A stretch of 7,680 nucleotides of DNA from JANRKG01 sp033763635 (GCA_033763635.1 JANRKG010000233.1:1-7680); one strand, 5' to 3'. Counted from the stretch's first letter, positions 1-5,802 are shown. The notes: a model not told the origin generated them from the sequence alone. Numbers and translations: made by a program.

Positions 1-129
1 CTGGTCAATTTTGCGATTGTCCGCACCATTGTGCTCAATCTGTTTCGCTCCCACGGCTATGACTCGATTACTCAGGCCATTCGCCGCGTTGCCCATGATA
101 TTCCCCGCTTACTTTCCTTTTTTCAATAG
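1..129 (+). CDS. Transposase, C-terminal fragment (probably ISAs1-like DDE family)
   Basis: This is the last 42 codons of a reading frame that enters from the left edge and ends at TAG (127-129). The visible peptide contains NFAIVRTIVLNLFRSHGY and then SITQAIRRVAHDIPRLLSFF. A helix with an N-[FL]-A-x-[VL]-R-x-x-x-[LI]-N-L-[LF]-R pattern near the C-terminus recalls the end of ISAs1/H-repeat DDE transposases, and the basic Ile/Arg-rich tail fits a DNA-binding protein. The stop codon lies only 10 bases before what looks like an IS terminus, which is usual for a transposase gene. The catalytic core is outside the window, so neither the family nor activity can be proven. The frame is intact as far as it can be read. 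Family assignment is from memory of the C-terminal pattern only. Confidence 0.55.
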   Translation: MVNFAIVRTIVLNLFRSHGYDSITQAIRRVAHDIPRLLSFFQ

Positions 130-139
130 ATCAGCCCTG
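1..139 (+). mobile_element. Right end of an insertion sequence (partial)
   Basis: The sequence after the transposase stop ends in TCAGCCCTG (131-139), which reads CAGGGCTGA on the opposite strand. ISAs1-family elements typically begin with CAGGG, so 139 is the likely outer end of the IS. Directly after it, at 140, the sequence matches the interior of the palindromic element whose second copy is at 1387-1514, which supports a junction here. The left end and any target duplication are outside the window. The boundary is inferred. Confidence 0.42.
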
Positions 140-258
140 CCTCCTGGGAGGGGTGGCCGTAGGCCGGGGTGGGTTTGGGATTGGGCGATTCGCAGTCCCT
201 TTGAAAACTTCTTTTGCGAAGGCTAAACCCACCCCTACCCCTTCTGGGAGGGGATTAA
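140..258 (+). repeat. GC-rich inverted-repeat (MITE-like) element, copy 1, left end truncated
   Basis: The left arm starts with the imperfect palindrome CCTCCTGGGAGGGG, then GGCCGTAGGCC and GGGGTGGGTTTGGG. The right arm is roughly its complement (AAACCCACCCCTACCCC, then a CTTCTGGGAGGGGATTAA end). The reverse complement of 1387-1514 shows the same order of blocks: the CCTCCTGGGAGG palindrome, GGCCGCAGGCCGGGGTGGGT, a short CTTTTGCGA-type block, AAACCCACCCCTGCCCC, and GGAGGGGATTAA. The two copies are therefore one family in opposite orientations. Compared with copy 2, the outermost bases of the left end (an AATCC-like head) are missing, probably removed by the IS that ends at 139. No coding capacity is evident. 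Confidence 0.7.
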
Positions 259-301
259 GGAGAATCTGGGTGAGGATTACAAAGGTGGAATACTCTCGAA
301 G

Positions 302-509
302 GCGATCGTTCGAGTCCCGAAGGCGATTGTTGAGGCTGCGAACTCAATTGTTGGGGCTGCGAACTCAATTGTTTGCCTTCTGAACTCGATTGTTAGGGTT
401 GCAAACTCGATTGTTAGGGTTGCAAACTCGATTGTTAGGGTTGCGAACTCAATTGTTAGGGTTGCAAACTCGATTGTTAGGGTTGCGAACTCGATTGTTG
501 GGGTTCGAA
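302..509 (+). repeat. 21-bp tandem repeat, about ten units
   Basis: Units begin at 302, 323, 344, 365, 386, 407, 428, 449, 470 and 491, each 21 bp long except the last, which decays after about 18 bp. The most constant part is TCGATTGTTAGGG, followed by TTGC, A or G, and AAC. Units 386-490 are nearly identical and units at both ends are more diverged, as expected when an array grows from the middle. Units 1 and 2 start GCGAT instead of TCGAT. In units 5-9 only two positions vary: TCG/TCA and GCA/GCG. The period is a multiple of three, so the reading frame is kept across the array. One forward frame reads as a repeated heptapeptide NSIVRVA and stays open from 227 to 541, but it has no ATG before 509 and no plausible ribosome binding site. 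I regard it as non-coding. Confidence 0.85.
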
Positions 510-651
510 TGTTGAAAGATGGGGATTGGAGGTCGGAATTTTGAGGTCAGAAGGAAATTAATTCTGTTTAAAAGCCAAAGCTTTGTGTGTAGTTCAGATG
601 TCATAGTTTATTTGACGATCGCTTACACTGAAACCATGCCCCTGGTGTTCT
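510..651 (+). other. Spacer upstream of the Uma2-family gene, no gene seen
   Basis: No convincing gene, RNA or repeat is visible between the end of the 21-bp array and the Uma2-type start. A 61-codon open frame from 519 runs into the Uma2 gene in another frame. It has no recognisable domain and is probably spurious. A TTGACG at 612-617 could be a -35 box, but the sequence 17 bases downstream (around 635-640) is a poor -10. Promoter placement is therefore unresolved. Confidence 0.5.
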
Positions 652-654
652 GTG

Positions 655-1221
655 ATGACCTCTTACACCCTGGATCTCACCCCGATCATCTCCCTCAGCC
701 ATGAGCAGTTTTACCAACTGTGCAGGGCAAATCGAGATTTGAAATTAGAACGTACACCGACTGGACAATTAATCGTGATGTCACCCGTTGGCGGTAAGAG
801 TGGCAACCTGGAAGCTGAGTTGAATGGAGCCGTATGGAGTTGGAACCAGTTCTCAGGTCTGGGGGTGGTTTTTAGTTCCTCAACGGTCTTTAATTTGCCC
901 AATGGGGGCGATCGGTCTCCTGATGTAGCCTGGGTTGCACTGGAGCGATGGCAGGCATTAACCCCGGAAGAACAGGAACAATTTCCGCCCATCTGTCCCG
1001 ATTTTGTGATTGAACTGCGATCGCGCACTGATAAGTTGCCACCCCTCCAGGCAAAGATGCAGGAATATCTCACGAGTGGTTTACGGTTGGGTTGGTTAAT
1101 CAATCCTCACGATCAACAGGTGGAAATCTACCGACCTGGGCAGGAGGTGGAGGTTCAAGGGTTCCCAGTGCGGCTATCTGGAGAGGATGTTTTGCCGGGA
1201 TTTGTGCTGGAACTCCCTTAA
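655..1221 (+). CDS. Uma2 family (DUF820) putative PD-(D/E)XK nuclease
   Basis: This 188-residue protein belongs to a family expanded in filamentous cyanobacteria and predicted to have a restriction-endonuclease-like fold; its biological role is not established. Numbering from the ATG at 655, it shows ISLSHEQFYQLC near the N-terminus, LERTPTGQLIVMSPVGG (about 31-47), SSSTVFNLPNGGDRSPDVAWV with the family SPD aspartate at D90, PDFVIELRS with D116 and E120 as likely metal ligands, QAKMQEYL with K134, GLRLGWLINP, and the C-terminal EDVLPGFVLEL. The order matches full-length homologues. A GTG at 652 would add one residue; ATG is preferred, and no clear Shine-Dalgarno is seen for either. Related proteins, from memory, often carry a few residues more after the final strand. 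Here the TAA lies within the end of a MITE-like element, which may have trimmed the tail. The gene stands alone, with repeats on both sides. Confidence 0.9.
   Translation: MTSYTLDLTPIISLSHEQFYQLCRANRDLKLERTPTGQLIVMSPVGGKSGNLEAELNGAVWSWNQFSGLGVVFSSSTVFNLPNGGDRSPDVAWVALERWQALTPEEQEQFPPICPDFVIELRSRTDKLPPLQAKMQEYLTSGLRLGWLINPHDQQVEIYRPGQEVEVQGFPVRLSGEDVLPGFVLELP
1017..1024. repeat. HIP1 octamer GCGATCGC
   Basis: This is a perfect Highly Iterated Palindrome 1 site, a hallmark of many cyanobacterial genomes. It lies within the codons for the conserved ELRSR stretch of the Uma2 protein. I saw no second perfect octamer, but CGATCG with one flanking base correct recurs through the window, for example around 301, 2113, 2561, 3310, 5170, 6915 and 7641. 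This supports the cyanobacterial assignment. Confidence 0.75.
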
Positions 1222-1360
1222 GGGGATTTCCAGAAAAGAGTTTACCTGTGGGTTGCCCTTCGACTTCTCTCAGGGCACACCTTCGGCTGCGCTCAGGGCG
1301 CGGGTGCTGGTTGAGCGCAGCCGAAACCAGCGGGTAGAGTGTTTTTCAGAAACCTCTTAA
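1218..1360 (+). repeat. MITE-like element overlapping the Uma2 stop codon
   Basis: The two ends are imperfect inverted repeats. The left begins TTAAGGGGATTTCC and continues AGAAAAGAG, TTTACC (to about 1246). The right, on the opposite strand from 1360, begins TTAAGAGGTTTC and continues TGAAAAACACTCTACCC. TTAA stands at both outer edges (1218-1221 and 1357-1360), which could be a target duplication or part of the terminal repeat. The interior contains CCCTTCGACTTCTCTCAGGG, then a hairpin built from TTCGGCTGCGCTCA and TGAGCGCAGCCGAA. From memory, this type of interior recurs in many cyanobacterial intergenic regions. There is no coding capacity, so any movement would need a transposase in trans. 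Confidence 0.6.
1282..1325 (+). repeat. Perfect 14-bp inverted repeat with 16-nt loop
   Basis: TTCGGCTGCGCTCA at 1282-1295 is the exact complement of TGAGCGCAGCCGAA at 1312-1325. A competing hairpin is possible, in which GCTGGTT (1306-1312) pairs with AACCAGC (1325-1331) and reuses part of the right arm. No U-run follows directly, so it is not a classical intrinsic terminator, although it could still stop or stabilise the Uma2 transcript. It forms the core of the MITE-like element. Confidence 0.8.
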
Positions 1361-1386
1361 GGTCAGTTCGGGTTTAGCGTCTGCGG

Positions 1387-1514
1387 TTAATCCCCTCCTG
1401 GGAGGGGCAGGGGTGGGTTTGGGTATCGCAAAAGCAATCCTGATAGACCTGTAATCCAATGCCCACACCCCTGACCCACCCCGGCCTGCGGCCACCCCTC
1501 CCAGGAGGGGATTG
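1387..1514 (-). repeat. GC-rich inverted-repeat (MITE-like) element, copy 2, opposite orientation
   Basis: The left end reads TTAATCCCC then CTCCTGGGAGGGGCAGGGG and TGGGTTTGGG. The right end reads ACCCCTGACCCACCCC, GGCCTGCGGCC, ACCCCTCCCAGGAGGGG, ATT. Each end holds a 7-bp-arm palindrome (CCCCTCC/GGAGGGG), and the whole element could fold into a long hairpin. It is the same family as 140-258 in reverse orientation, with the central 45-50 bases diverged. This copy appears complete at both ends. It lies about 165 bp upstream of adhE. Confidence 0.7.
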
Positions 1515-1678
1515 CATCCCATTCCCCATCTCCTCACAACTTCCTCAAACTCTTTACCTATACATGGAAGCAGGAGCAGTTCTAGATACAGGTGTTTTTG
1601 CTCACAAGTTTCATTCCCACTCACTGACTCTCCTTACGCTTACTCCGTCCCTTCGAACTCTCTCTCTTCAGGATTTTT
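1515..1678 (+). other. Upstream region of adhE
   Basis: This gene-free stretch separates the second palindromic element from adhE. It should hold the adhE promoter. A TATACA at 1559-1564 is the best -10-like hexamer, but I see no good -35 box 16-18 bases upstream, so no promoter is called. The region just before the start is pyrimidine-rich, with repeated CTCTCT and CTTAC/CTCC runs. Open frames that cross it continue only as shadows of adhE or run through the repeat. Confidence 0.4.
1670..1673 (+). promoter_or_regulatory. Ribosome binding site of adhE
   Basis: AGGA lies five bases before the ATG at 1679 and supports that start. The family's usual N-terminus also begins within a few residues of this methionine. 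Confidence 0.55.
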
Positions 1679-4336
1679 ATGAAAGTCACCAACCTTCAAG
1701 AACTGGAAGCCCTGATCCAACGGGTCAAAGCAGCCCAAATTCAGTACGCAACCTTCACTCAGGAAAAAGTCGATCAAATCTTCAAAAAAGCGGCCTTAGC
1801 AGCCAACGCAGAACGGATTCCCCTCGCCAAGCTGGCGGTCGCTGAAACGGGGATGGGCATGGTGGAAGACAAGGTGATTAAAAATCACTTTGCCTCGGAA
1901 TATATCTACAACAAGTACAAGCACGAGAAAACCTGTGGCGTTGTCGAAGAAGACAAGTCCTTCGGGATTCAAAAGGTGGCGGAACCTGTCGGTATCCTGG
2001 CGGGGATCATTCCCACCACCAACCCCACCTCGACCGCCATTTTCAAAGCCCTGATTTCCCTCAAGACCCGGAACGCGATCATCTTCTCCCCCCACCCCCG
2101 CGCTAAAGGTTGCACGATCGCCGCTGCCAAAGCCGTTCTGCAAGCTGCCGTTGCTGCCGGGGCACCTGCCGATATCATTGGCTGGATCGATGAACCCACC
2201 GTAGAACTCTCCCAGGCGTTGATGCAACACCCGGAAGTGAAGCTCATCCTGGCAACGGGAGGTCCGGGCATGGTGAAAGCAGCCTACTCGTCAGGCCACC
2301 CCTCGCTAGGAGTCGGAGCCGGAAACACCCCAGCGGTGGTGGATGAAACGGCCCACATTCCGATGGCTGTGAGTTCGGTCTTGCTCAGTAAAACCTTCGA
2401 CAACGGCATGATCTGCGCGTCGGAACAGTCCGTCGTCGTCGTGGATAGTGTGTATGAGCAGGTGAAGCGCGAATTCACGGCACGGGGCGCTTACTTCCTC
2501 AATCCCGAAGAAAAGGCGAAGGTTGCCAATGTCATCCTCAAAGATGGACGGCTGAATGCGGCGATCGTCGGTCAATCGGTGACAACCCTTCTGAAACTCG
2601 CTGGCATTGAGTGGGGATCGTGGAATGGGGTTGGCATGCCCAAAGTCTTGATTGGGGAAGTGGAAGAGATTGGAGTGAATGAACCCTTCGCCTACGAAAA
2701 ACTCTCTCCCATCCTGGCAATGTACCGGGCCAAAGATTTTGAAGATGCGACGGCGAAAGCAAGAGCGCTGATTCGGTTTGGTGGATTGGGGCATACCTCC
2801 GTGTTGTACACGGCTCCCGCAAATAAAGACCGGATTGATCACTTCAAGAGCAAGTTAGAAACAGCGCGGGTGTTGATTAACACGCCTTCTTCCCAGGGGG
2901 CGATCGGAGACCTGTACAACTTCAAGCTAGATCCCTCCCTCACCTTGGGATGTGGCACCTGGGGTGGGAACTCGGTCTCGGATAACGTCACCCCGGCTCA
3001 CTTGCTCAACGTTAAGACCATTTCAGAACGGCGGGAAAACATGCTGTGGTTCCGGGTGCCCCCCAAGATTTACTTCAAGTACGGCTGTTTGCAAGTGGCA
3101 TTGAGCGAATTGACCGATCGCAAACGGGCTTTCATTGTCACCGACAAACCGTTGTTTGACCTGGGTAGCACGGACAAAATCACTGAAATTCTGGAAGAGA
3201 TGGGAATTAAATATCAGGTCTTCTACAATGTAGAACCCGATCCCTCTCTAACGACCGTGCGGCGCGGCTTGGACGAGATGAACGCTTTCCAACCGGACCT
3301 GATTATTGCGATCGGGGGCGGTTCTCCGATGGATGCTGCGAAGGTCATGTGGTTGATGTACGAACAACCCGATGTGGAATTTGAAGGACTGGCAACCCGC
3401 TTTATGGACATCCGCAAACGGGTGTATGAATTGCCTGATCTGGGGCAGAAAGCTCTGATGGTTGCCATTCCTACCACCTCAGGGACAGGTTCGGAAGTCA
3501 CTCCCTTTGCGGTGGTGACGGATGACATGACGGGTATTAAATATCCCCTGGCGGATTATGCCCTGACTCCCAACATGGCGATCGTCGATCCCGAATTGGT
3601 GATGCGAATGCCCAAGAAACTGACGGCTTTCGGTGGGATTGATGCCCTCACCCACGCCCTGGAAGCCTATGTTTCCGTCGTTGCGTCCGAATACACAAAT
3701 GGTCTTGCCCTGGAAGCCATCCGTCTGCTGATGAAATACCTACCCGCTGCTTATCAGGAAGGGGAAGCCAATCCCAAAGCACGGGAAAAGGTTCACTATG
3801 CAGCGACGATCGCCGGGATGGCCTTTGCCAATTCCTTCCTGGGAATCTGTCACTCAATGGCTCACAAACTGGGGTCCACGTTCCATGTGCCCCACGGTCT
3901 CGCTAATGCCCTGATGATTTCCCACGTCATCCGCTACAACGCAACGGATGTGCCCTTTAAGCAAGCCATCTTCCCGCAATACAAATATCCCAATGCGAAA
4001 TGGCGCTATGCCCAGATTGCCAATTACCTGGGATTAGGCGGGGAAACGGATGAGGAGAAAGTGGAAAAACTGGTGGAAGCCATTGAGAACCTGAAACGTC
4101 AGGTTGATATTCCTGCCACGATTAAGGAAGTGCTGACGATCGAAGATGCGGTCTTCTACGGTCGCGTAGAAACAATGGCAGAACAAGCCTTTGATGACCA
4201 ATGTACCGGGACAAATCCCCGCTATCCACTGATCAACGATCTGAAGGAAATGTACCTCTTGGCCTATCAAGGGTTCCGCTTAGAAACCGTTCTGCCTTCC
4301 CCTGAAATCGAACCCTCAGTGGTGACAGCAGGCTAG
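1679..4336 (+). CDS. adhE: Bifunctional acetaldehyde-CoA/alcohol dehydrogenase AdhE
   Basis: This 885-residue cytoplasmic enzyme reduces acetyl-CoA to acetaldehyde and then to ethanol, using two NADH. Its length is close to that of the E. coli enzyme (891). The N-terminal aldehyde dehydrogenase domain (about 1-440) carries PVGILAGIIPTTNPTSTA (103-120), the GGPGMV nucleotide-binding segment (194-199), GVGAGNTP, and catalytic Cys246 in FDNGMICASEQS. The linker (about 430-466, with SERRENMLWFRVPPKIYF) joins it to the iron-dependent alcohol dehydrogenase domain, which has GGGSPMDAAK (546-555) and the iron ligands Asp655, His659 (IDALTHALEAY), His725 (GICHSMAHK) and His739 (HVPHGLANA). All expected residues are present, so it should be active. 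The family forms helical filaments (spirosomes). In cyanobacteria AdhE is an accessory fermentation enzyme for dark anoxic conditions. A terminator-like hairpin follows. Confidence 0.98.
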   Translation: MKVTNLQELEALIQRVKAAQIQYATFTQEKVDQIFKKAALAANAERIPLAKLAVAETGMGMVEDKVIKNHFASEYIYNKYKHEKTCGVVEEDKSFGIQKVAEPVGILAGIIPTTNPTSTAIFKALISLKTRNAIIFSPHPRAKGCTIAAAKAVLQAAVAAGAPADIIGWIDEPTVELSQALMQHPEVKLILATGGPGMVKAAYSSGHPSLGVGAGNTPAVVDETAHIPMAVSSVLLSKTFDNGMICASEQSVVVVDSVYEQVKREFTARGAYFLNPEEKAKVANVILKDGRLNAAIVGQSVTTLLKLAGIEWGSWNGVGMPKVLIGEVEEIGVNEPFAYEKLSPILAMYRAKDFEDATAKARALIRFGGLGHTSVLYTAPANKDRIDHFKSKLETARVLINTPSSQGAIGDLYNFKLDPSLTLGCGTWGGNSVSDNVTPAHLLNVKTISERRENMLWFRVPPKIYFKYGCLQVALSELTDRKRAFIVTDKPLFDLGSTDKITEILEEMGIKYQVFYNVEPDPSLTTVRRGLDEMNAFQPDLIIAIGGGSPMDAAKVMWLMYEQPDVEFEGLATRFMDIRKRVYELPDLGQKALMVAIPTTSGTGSEVTPFAVVTDDMTGIKYPLADYALTPNMAIVDPELVMRMPKKLTAFGGIDALTHALEAYVSVVASEYTNGLALEAIRLLMKYLPAAYQEGEANPKAREKVHYAATIAGMAFANSFLGICHSMAHKLGSTFHVPHGLANALMISHVIRYNATDVPFKQAIFPQYKYPNAKWRYAQIANYLGLGGETDEEKVEKLVEAIENLKRQVDIPATIKEVLTIEDAVFYGRVETMAEQAFDDQCTGTNPRYPLINDLKEMYLLAYQGFRLETVLPSPEIEPSVVTAG

Positions 4337-4351
4337 TTCCATTACCCACAA

Positions 4352-4388
4352 GGTAGGGCTGTGAATCACATGGCCCTACCGATTTTAA
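4352..4388 (+). terminator. Probable Rho-independent terminator after adhE
   Basis: GGTAGGGC (4352-4359) pairs perfectly with GCCCTACC (4373-4380). The loop contains TGTG-AAT-CACA, which can extend the stem past a two-base TG bulge. GATTTTAATCTTT follows, a modest U-rich tract interrupted by other bases. It sits 16 bases after the adhE stop. The strong GC stem favours termination, while the broken T-tract lowers confidence. Confidence 0.6.
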
Positions 4389-4485
4389 TCTTTCACTGAG
4401 TTCCCATCGTCCAGGTAATGTTATTGATTCCCAACCCTTTGAATCACCCTAAATCATCGCTCACGGTTGCACCGGGTAGAACAAG

Positions 4486-4493
4486 AGAGGAAG
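4486..4493 (+). promoter_or_regulatory. Ribosome binding site of the phosphofructokinase gene
   Basis: The purine run AGAGGAAG ends four bases before ATG 4498. It includes AGAGG seven bases upstream of the start, a good Shine-Dalgarno position, and supports the chosen start. Confidence 0.6.
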
Positions 4494-4497
4494 TGTT

Positions 4498-5640
4498 ATG
4501 AGTCTGCAAAAGAGACTGGGTTTATTGACCAGTGGGGGCGATTGCCCTGGCCTGAATGCCGTCATTCGTGCGGTCATCAACCATGCAACCCTGACCTATG
4601 ACTGGGAAGTGGTGGGAATTCCCTACGCTACCGAGGGACTAATGGAACAAAAGTCTATTCCCCTGACCGTTCACGGCCTGGATACACGCGGCATCGATCC
4701 CCTGTTGAACATGGGGGGAACGGTTTTAGGAACCATTAATCGAGGCGACACCCTGGATCACGCAGATGCCATTATTGCGGGCTATCATGCCCTGAAACTG
4801 GATACCCTAGTTGCTATTGGCGGCGATGGTAGTCTTTCCATTCTCAATACCCTGGCAAAGCAGGGAAATTGGAAGTTAATAGGTATTCCCAAAACAATTG
4901 ACAACGATGTGGCATTCACGGAACGGGCCGTTGGGTTCGATACCGCTGTCAATACCATTATGGATGCCCTCGATCGCCTCATTTTCACCGCTGCCAGCCA
5001 CGATCGCATCATGATCGTGGAAGTGATGGGGCGCAGTGCAGGACATCTGGCCCTTCATGCCGGAATTGCGGGTGGAGCCGATATTATTCTGATTCCTGAA
5101 ATTCCTTACTCCATTGAAGGAATTTGTAACCACATCCAAACCCTGCGAAATCGCTGGGGACGTAAGTTTGCGATCGTCATCGTTGCAGAAGGAATTCTTC
5201 CCATCAATCAATTCTCAACCTGCAATTTACACGAATCCGGTCACAAACCCCTGTGCGGCATGGGCCAATACATCGCGGATCAAATTAACCAACATCAGGC
5301 CGTTCAAAATGATGGCTATCGGCCCGAAGTCCGAGTTTCGGTGCTGGGTCACATTCAGCGGGGCGGCGTACCCTTGGCGTTCGATCGGGTAATGGCGGCG
5401 GCTTTTGGCAAAACGGCTGTAGATCTGGCAGTCCGGGGAGAATCCAGCCGAATGGTGGCTTGGCAAAATGGTCGTGCCGTTTCCCTCTCCCTCGATGAAG
5501 TGCTGAAGGAAAGCCCCTGTCCCCTCTCCCCCGATGATGACCTGATTCAAACGGCGCGATCGATCGGCATCTACATCGGTGAGAATAGCAATTTAAATTC
5601 CCTGAACCCTGATTTTTCTTTGAGCGCTCTAAATCGTTAA
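4498..5640 (+). CDS. pfkA: ATP-type 6-phosphofructokinase (PfkA family)
   Basis: This 380-residue cytoplasmic enzyme phosphorylates fructose 6-phosphate to fructose 1,6-bisphosphate, the committing step of glycolysis. Visible motifs are LLTSGGDCPGLNAVIR (9-24), MGGTVLGTINRGD (72-84), AIGGDGSL (106-113), PKTIDND (131-137) with the catalytic base Asp135, MGRSAGHLAL (177-186), VAEGI (229-233) and SVLGHIQRGGVPLAFDR (281-297). GGDGS has glycine (Gly111) where pyrophosphate-dependent enzymes have aspartate, which points to ATP. The lysine before TIDND (Lys132) differs from the glycine of E. coli PfkA and marks the G/K subgroup found in plants and many bacteria. The enzyme is longer than E. coli PfkA (320), including a C-terminal tail after IQTARSIGIYIGEN. 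The gene lies 161 bp after adhE, with its own ribosome binding site and a hairpin between, so separate transcription is likely. It may work with AdhE in dark fermentation. Confidence 0.96.
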   Translation: MSLQKRLGLLTSGGDCPGLNAVIRAVINHATLTYDWEVVGIPYATEGLMEQKSIPLTVHGLDTRGIDPLLNMGGTVLGTINRGDTLDHADAIIAGYHALKLDTLVAIGGDGSLSILNTLAKQGNWKLIGIPKTIDNDVAFTERAVGFDTAVNTIMDALDRLIFTAASHDRIMIVEVMGRSAGHLALHAGIAGGADIILIPEIPYSIEGICNHIQTLRNRWGRKFAIVIVAEGILPINQFSTCNLHESGHKPLCGMGQYIADQINQHQAVQNDGYRPEVRVSVLGHIQRGGVPLAFDRVMAAAFGKTAVDLAVRGESSRMVAWQNGRAVSLSLDEVLKESPCPLSPDDDLIQTARSIGIYIGENSNLNSLNPDFSLSALNR

Positions 5641-5658
5641 AGAGGGGCAGCGGATTAG

Positions 5659-5736
5659 AAAACGGATGAAACAGATGAATTTTACGGAGGTGTTTTCTCT
5701 ATCCGTTTTATCCGTCTTTATCTGTCTTTATCTGTT
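5659..5736 (+). repeat. Inverted and short tandem repeats downstream of pfkA
   Basis: AAAACGGAT (5659-5667) is the exact complement of ATCCGTTTT (5701-5709), with a 33-base loop. AACAGAT (5670-5676) likewise complements ATCTGTT (5730-5736). The right half (5701-5736) is a degenerate tandem of ATCCGTTTT, ATCCGTCTT, TATCTGTCTT and TATCTGTT, giving four units of 9-10 bp. It may act as a weak terminator for pfkA. The long loop and low GC content of the stem make this uncertain. Confidence 0.5.
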
Positions 5737-5793
5737 GCCACTCCGCCATCTAGCCGATTTAGGGTACATTCCCCTGTCTGGAGAGGGATTTCT

Positions 5794-5802
5794 TGGTACA
5801 AT
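5794..5802 (+). promoter_or_regulatory. Candidate extended -10 promoter for recJ
   Basis: TGGTACAAT matches an extended -10 element (TGN followed by TACAAT, one base from TATAAT). It lies about 100 bases before the recJ ATG. No good -35 box is seen 16-18 bases upstream, which extended -10 promoters can tolerate. This is called by eye only. Confidence 0.3.

Noticed and set aside
153..383. 76-codon open frame through repeat copy 1 and the first tandem units
   Set aside because: It begins inside the palindromic element, its composition follows the repeat DNA (Arg/Leu-rich heptads), and it has no ribosome binding site or recognisable domain.
302..509. Possible CRISPR array
   Set aside because: The units are contiguous 21-bp tandem copies with no unique spacers between them, and no cas genes are nearby.
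519..704. 61-codon open frame overlapping the Uma2 start
   Set aside because: It overlaps the well-supported Uma2 gene in another frame, shows no family features, and is short enough to occur by chance.
1346..1624. 92-codon minus-strand open frame across repeat copy 2
   Set aside because: It lies mostly within the palindromic element. The Gly/Arg/Pro-rich sequence is what the repeat gives in any open frame, and there are no start signals.
1459..1845. 128-codon open frame from repeat copy 2 into the 5' end of adhE
   Set aside because: It overlaps the strongly supported AdhE frame. The Pro/Leu/Ser-rich composition reflects repeat DNA and a shifted adhE frame.
2306..2842. Long minus-strand open frame opposite adhE (178 codons)
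   Set aside because: It is antisense to a conserved AdhE region. The codon bias of the real gene keeps the opposite frame open, and the product is not recognisable.
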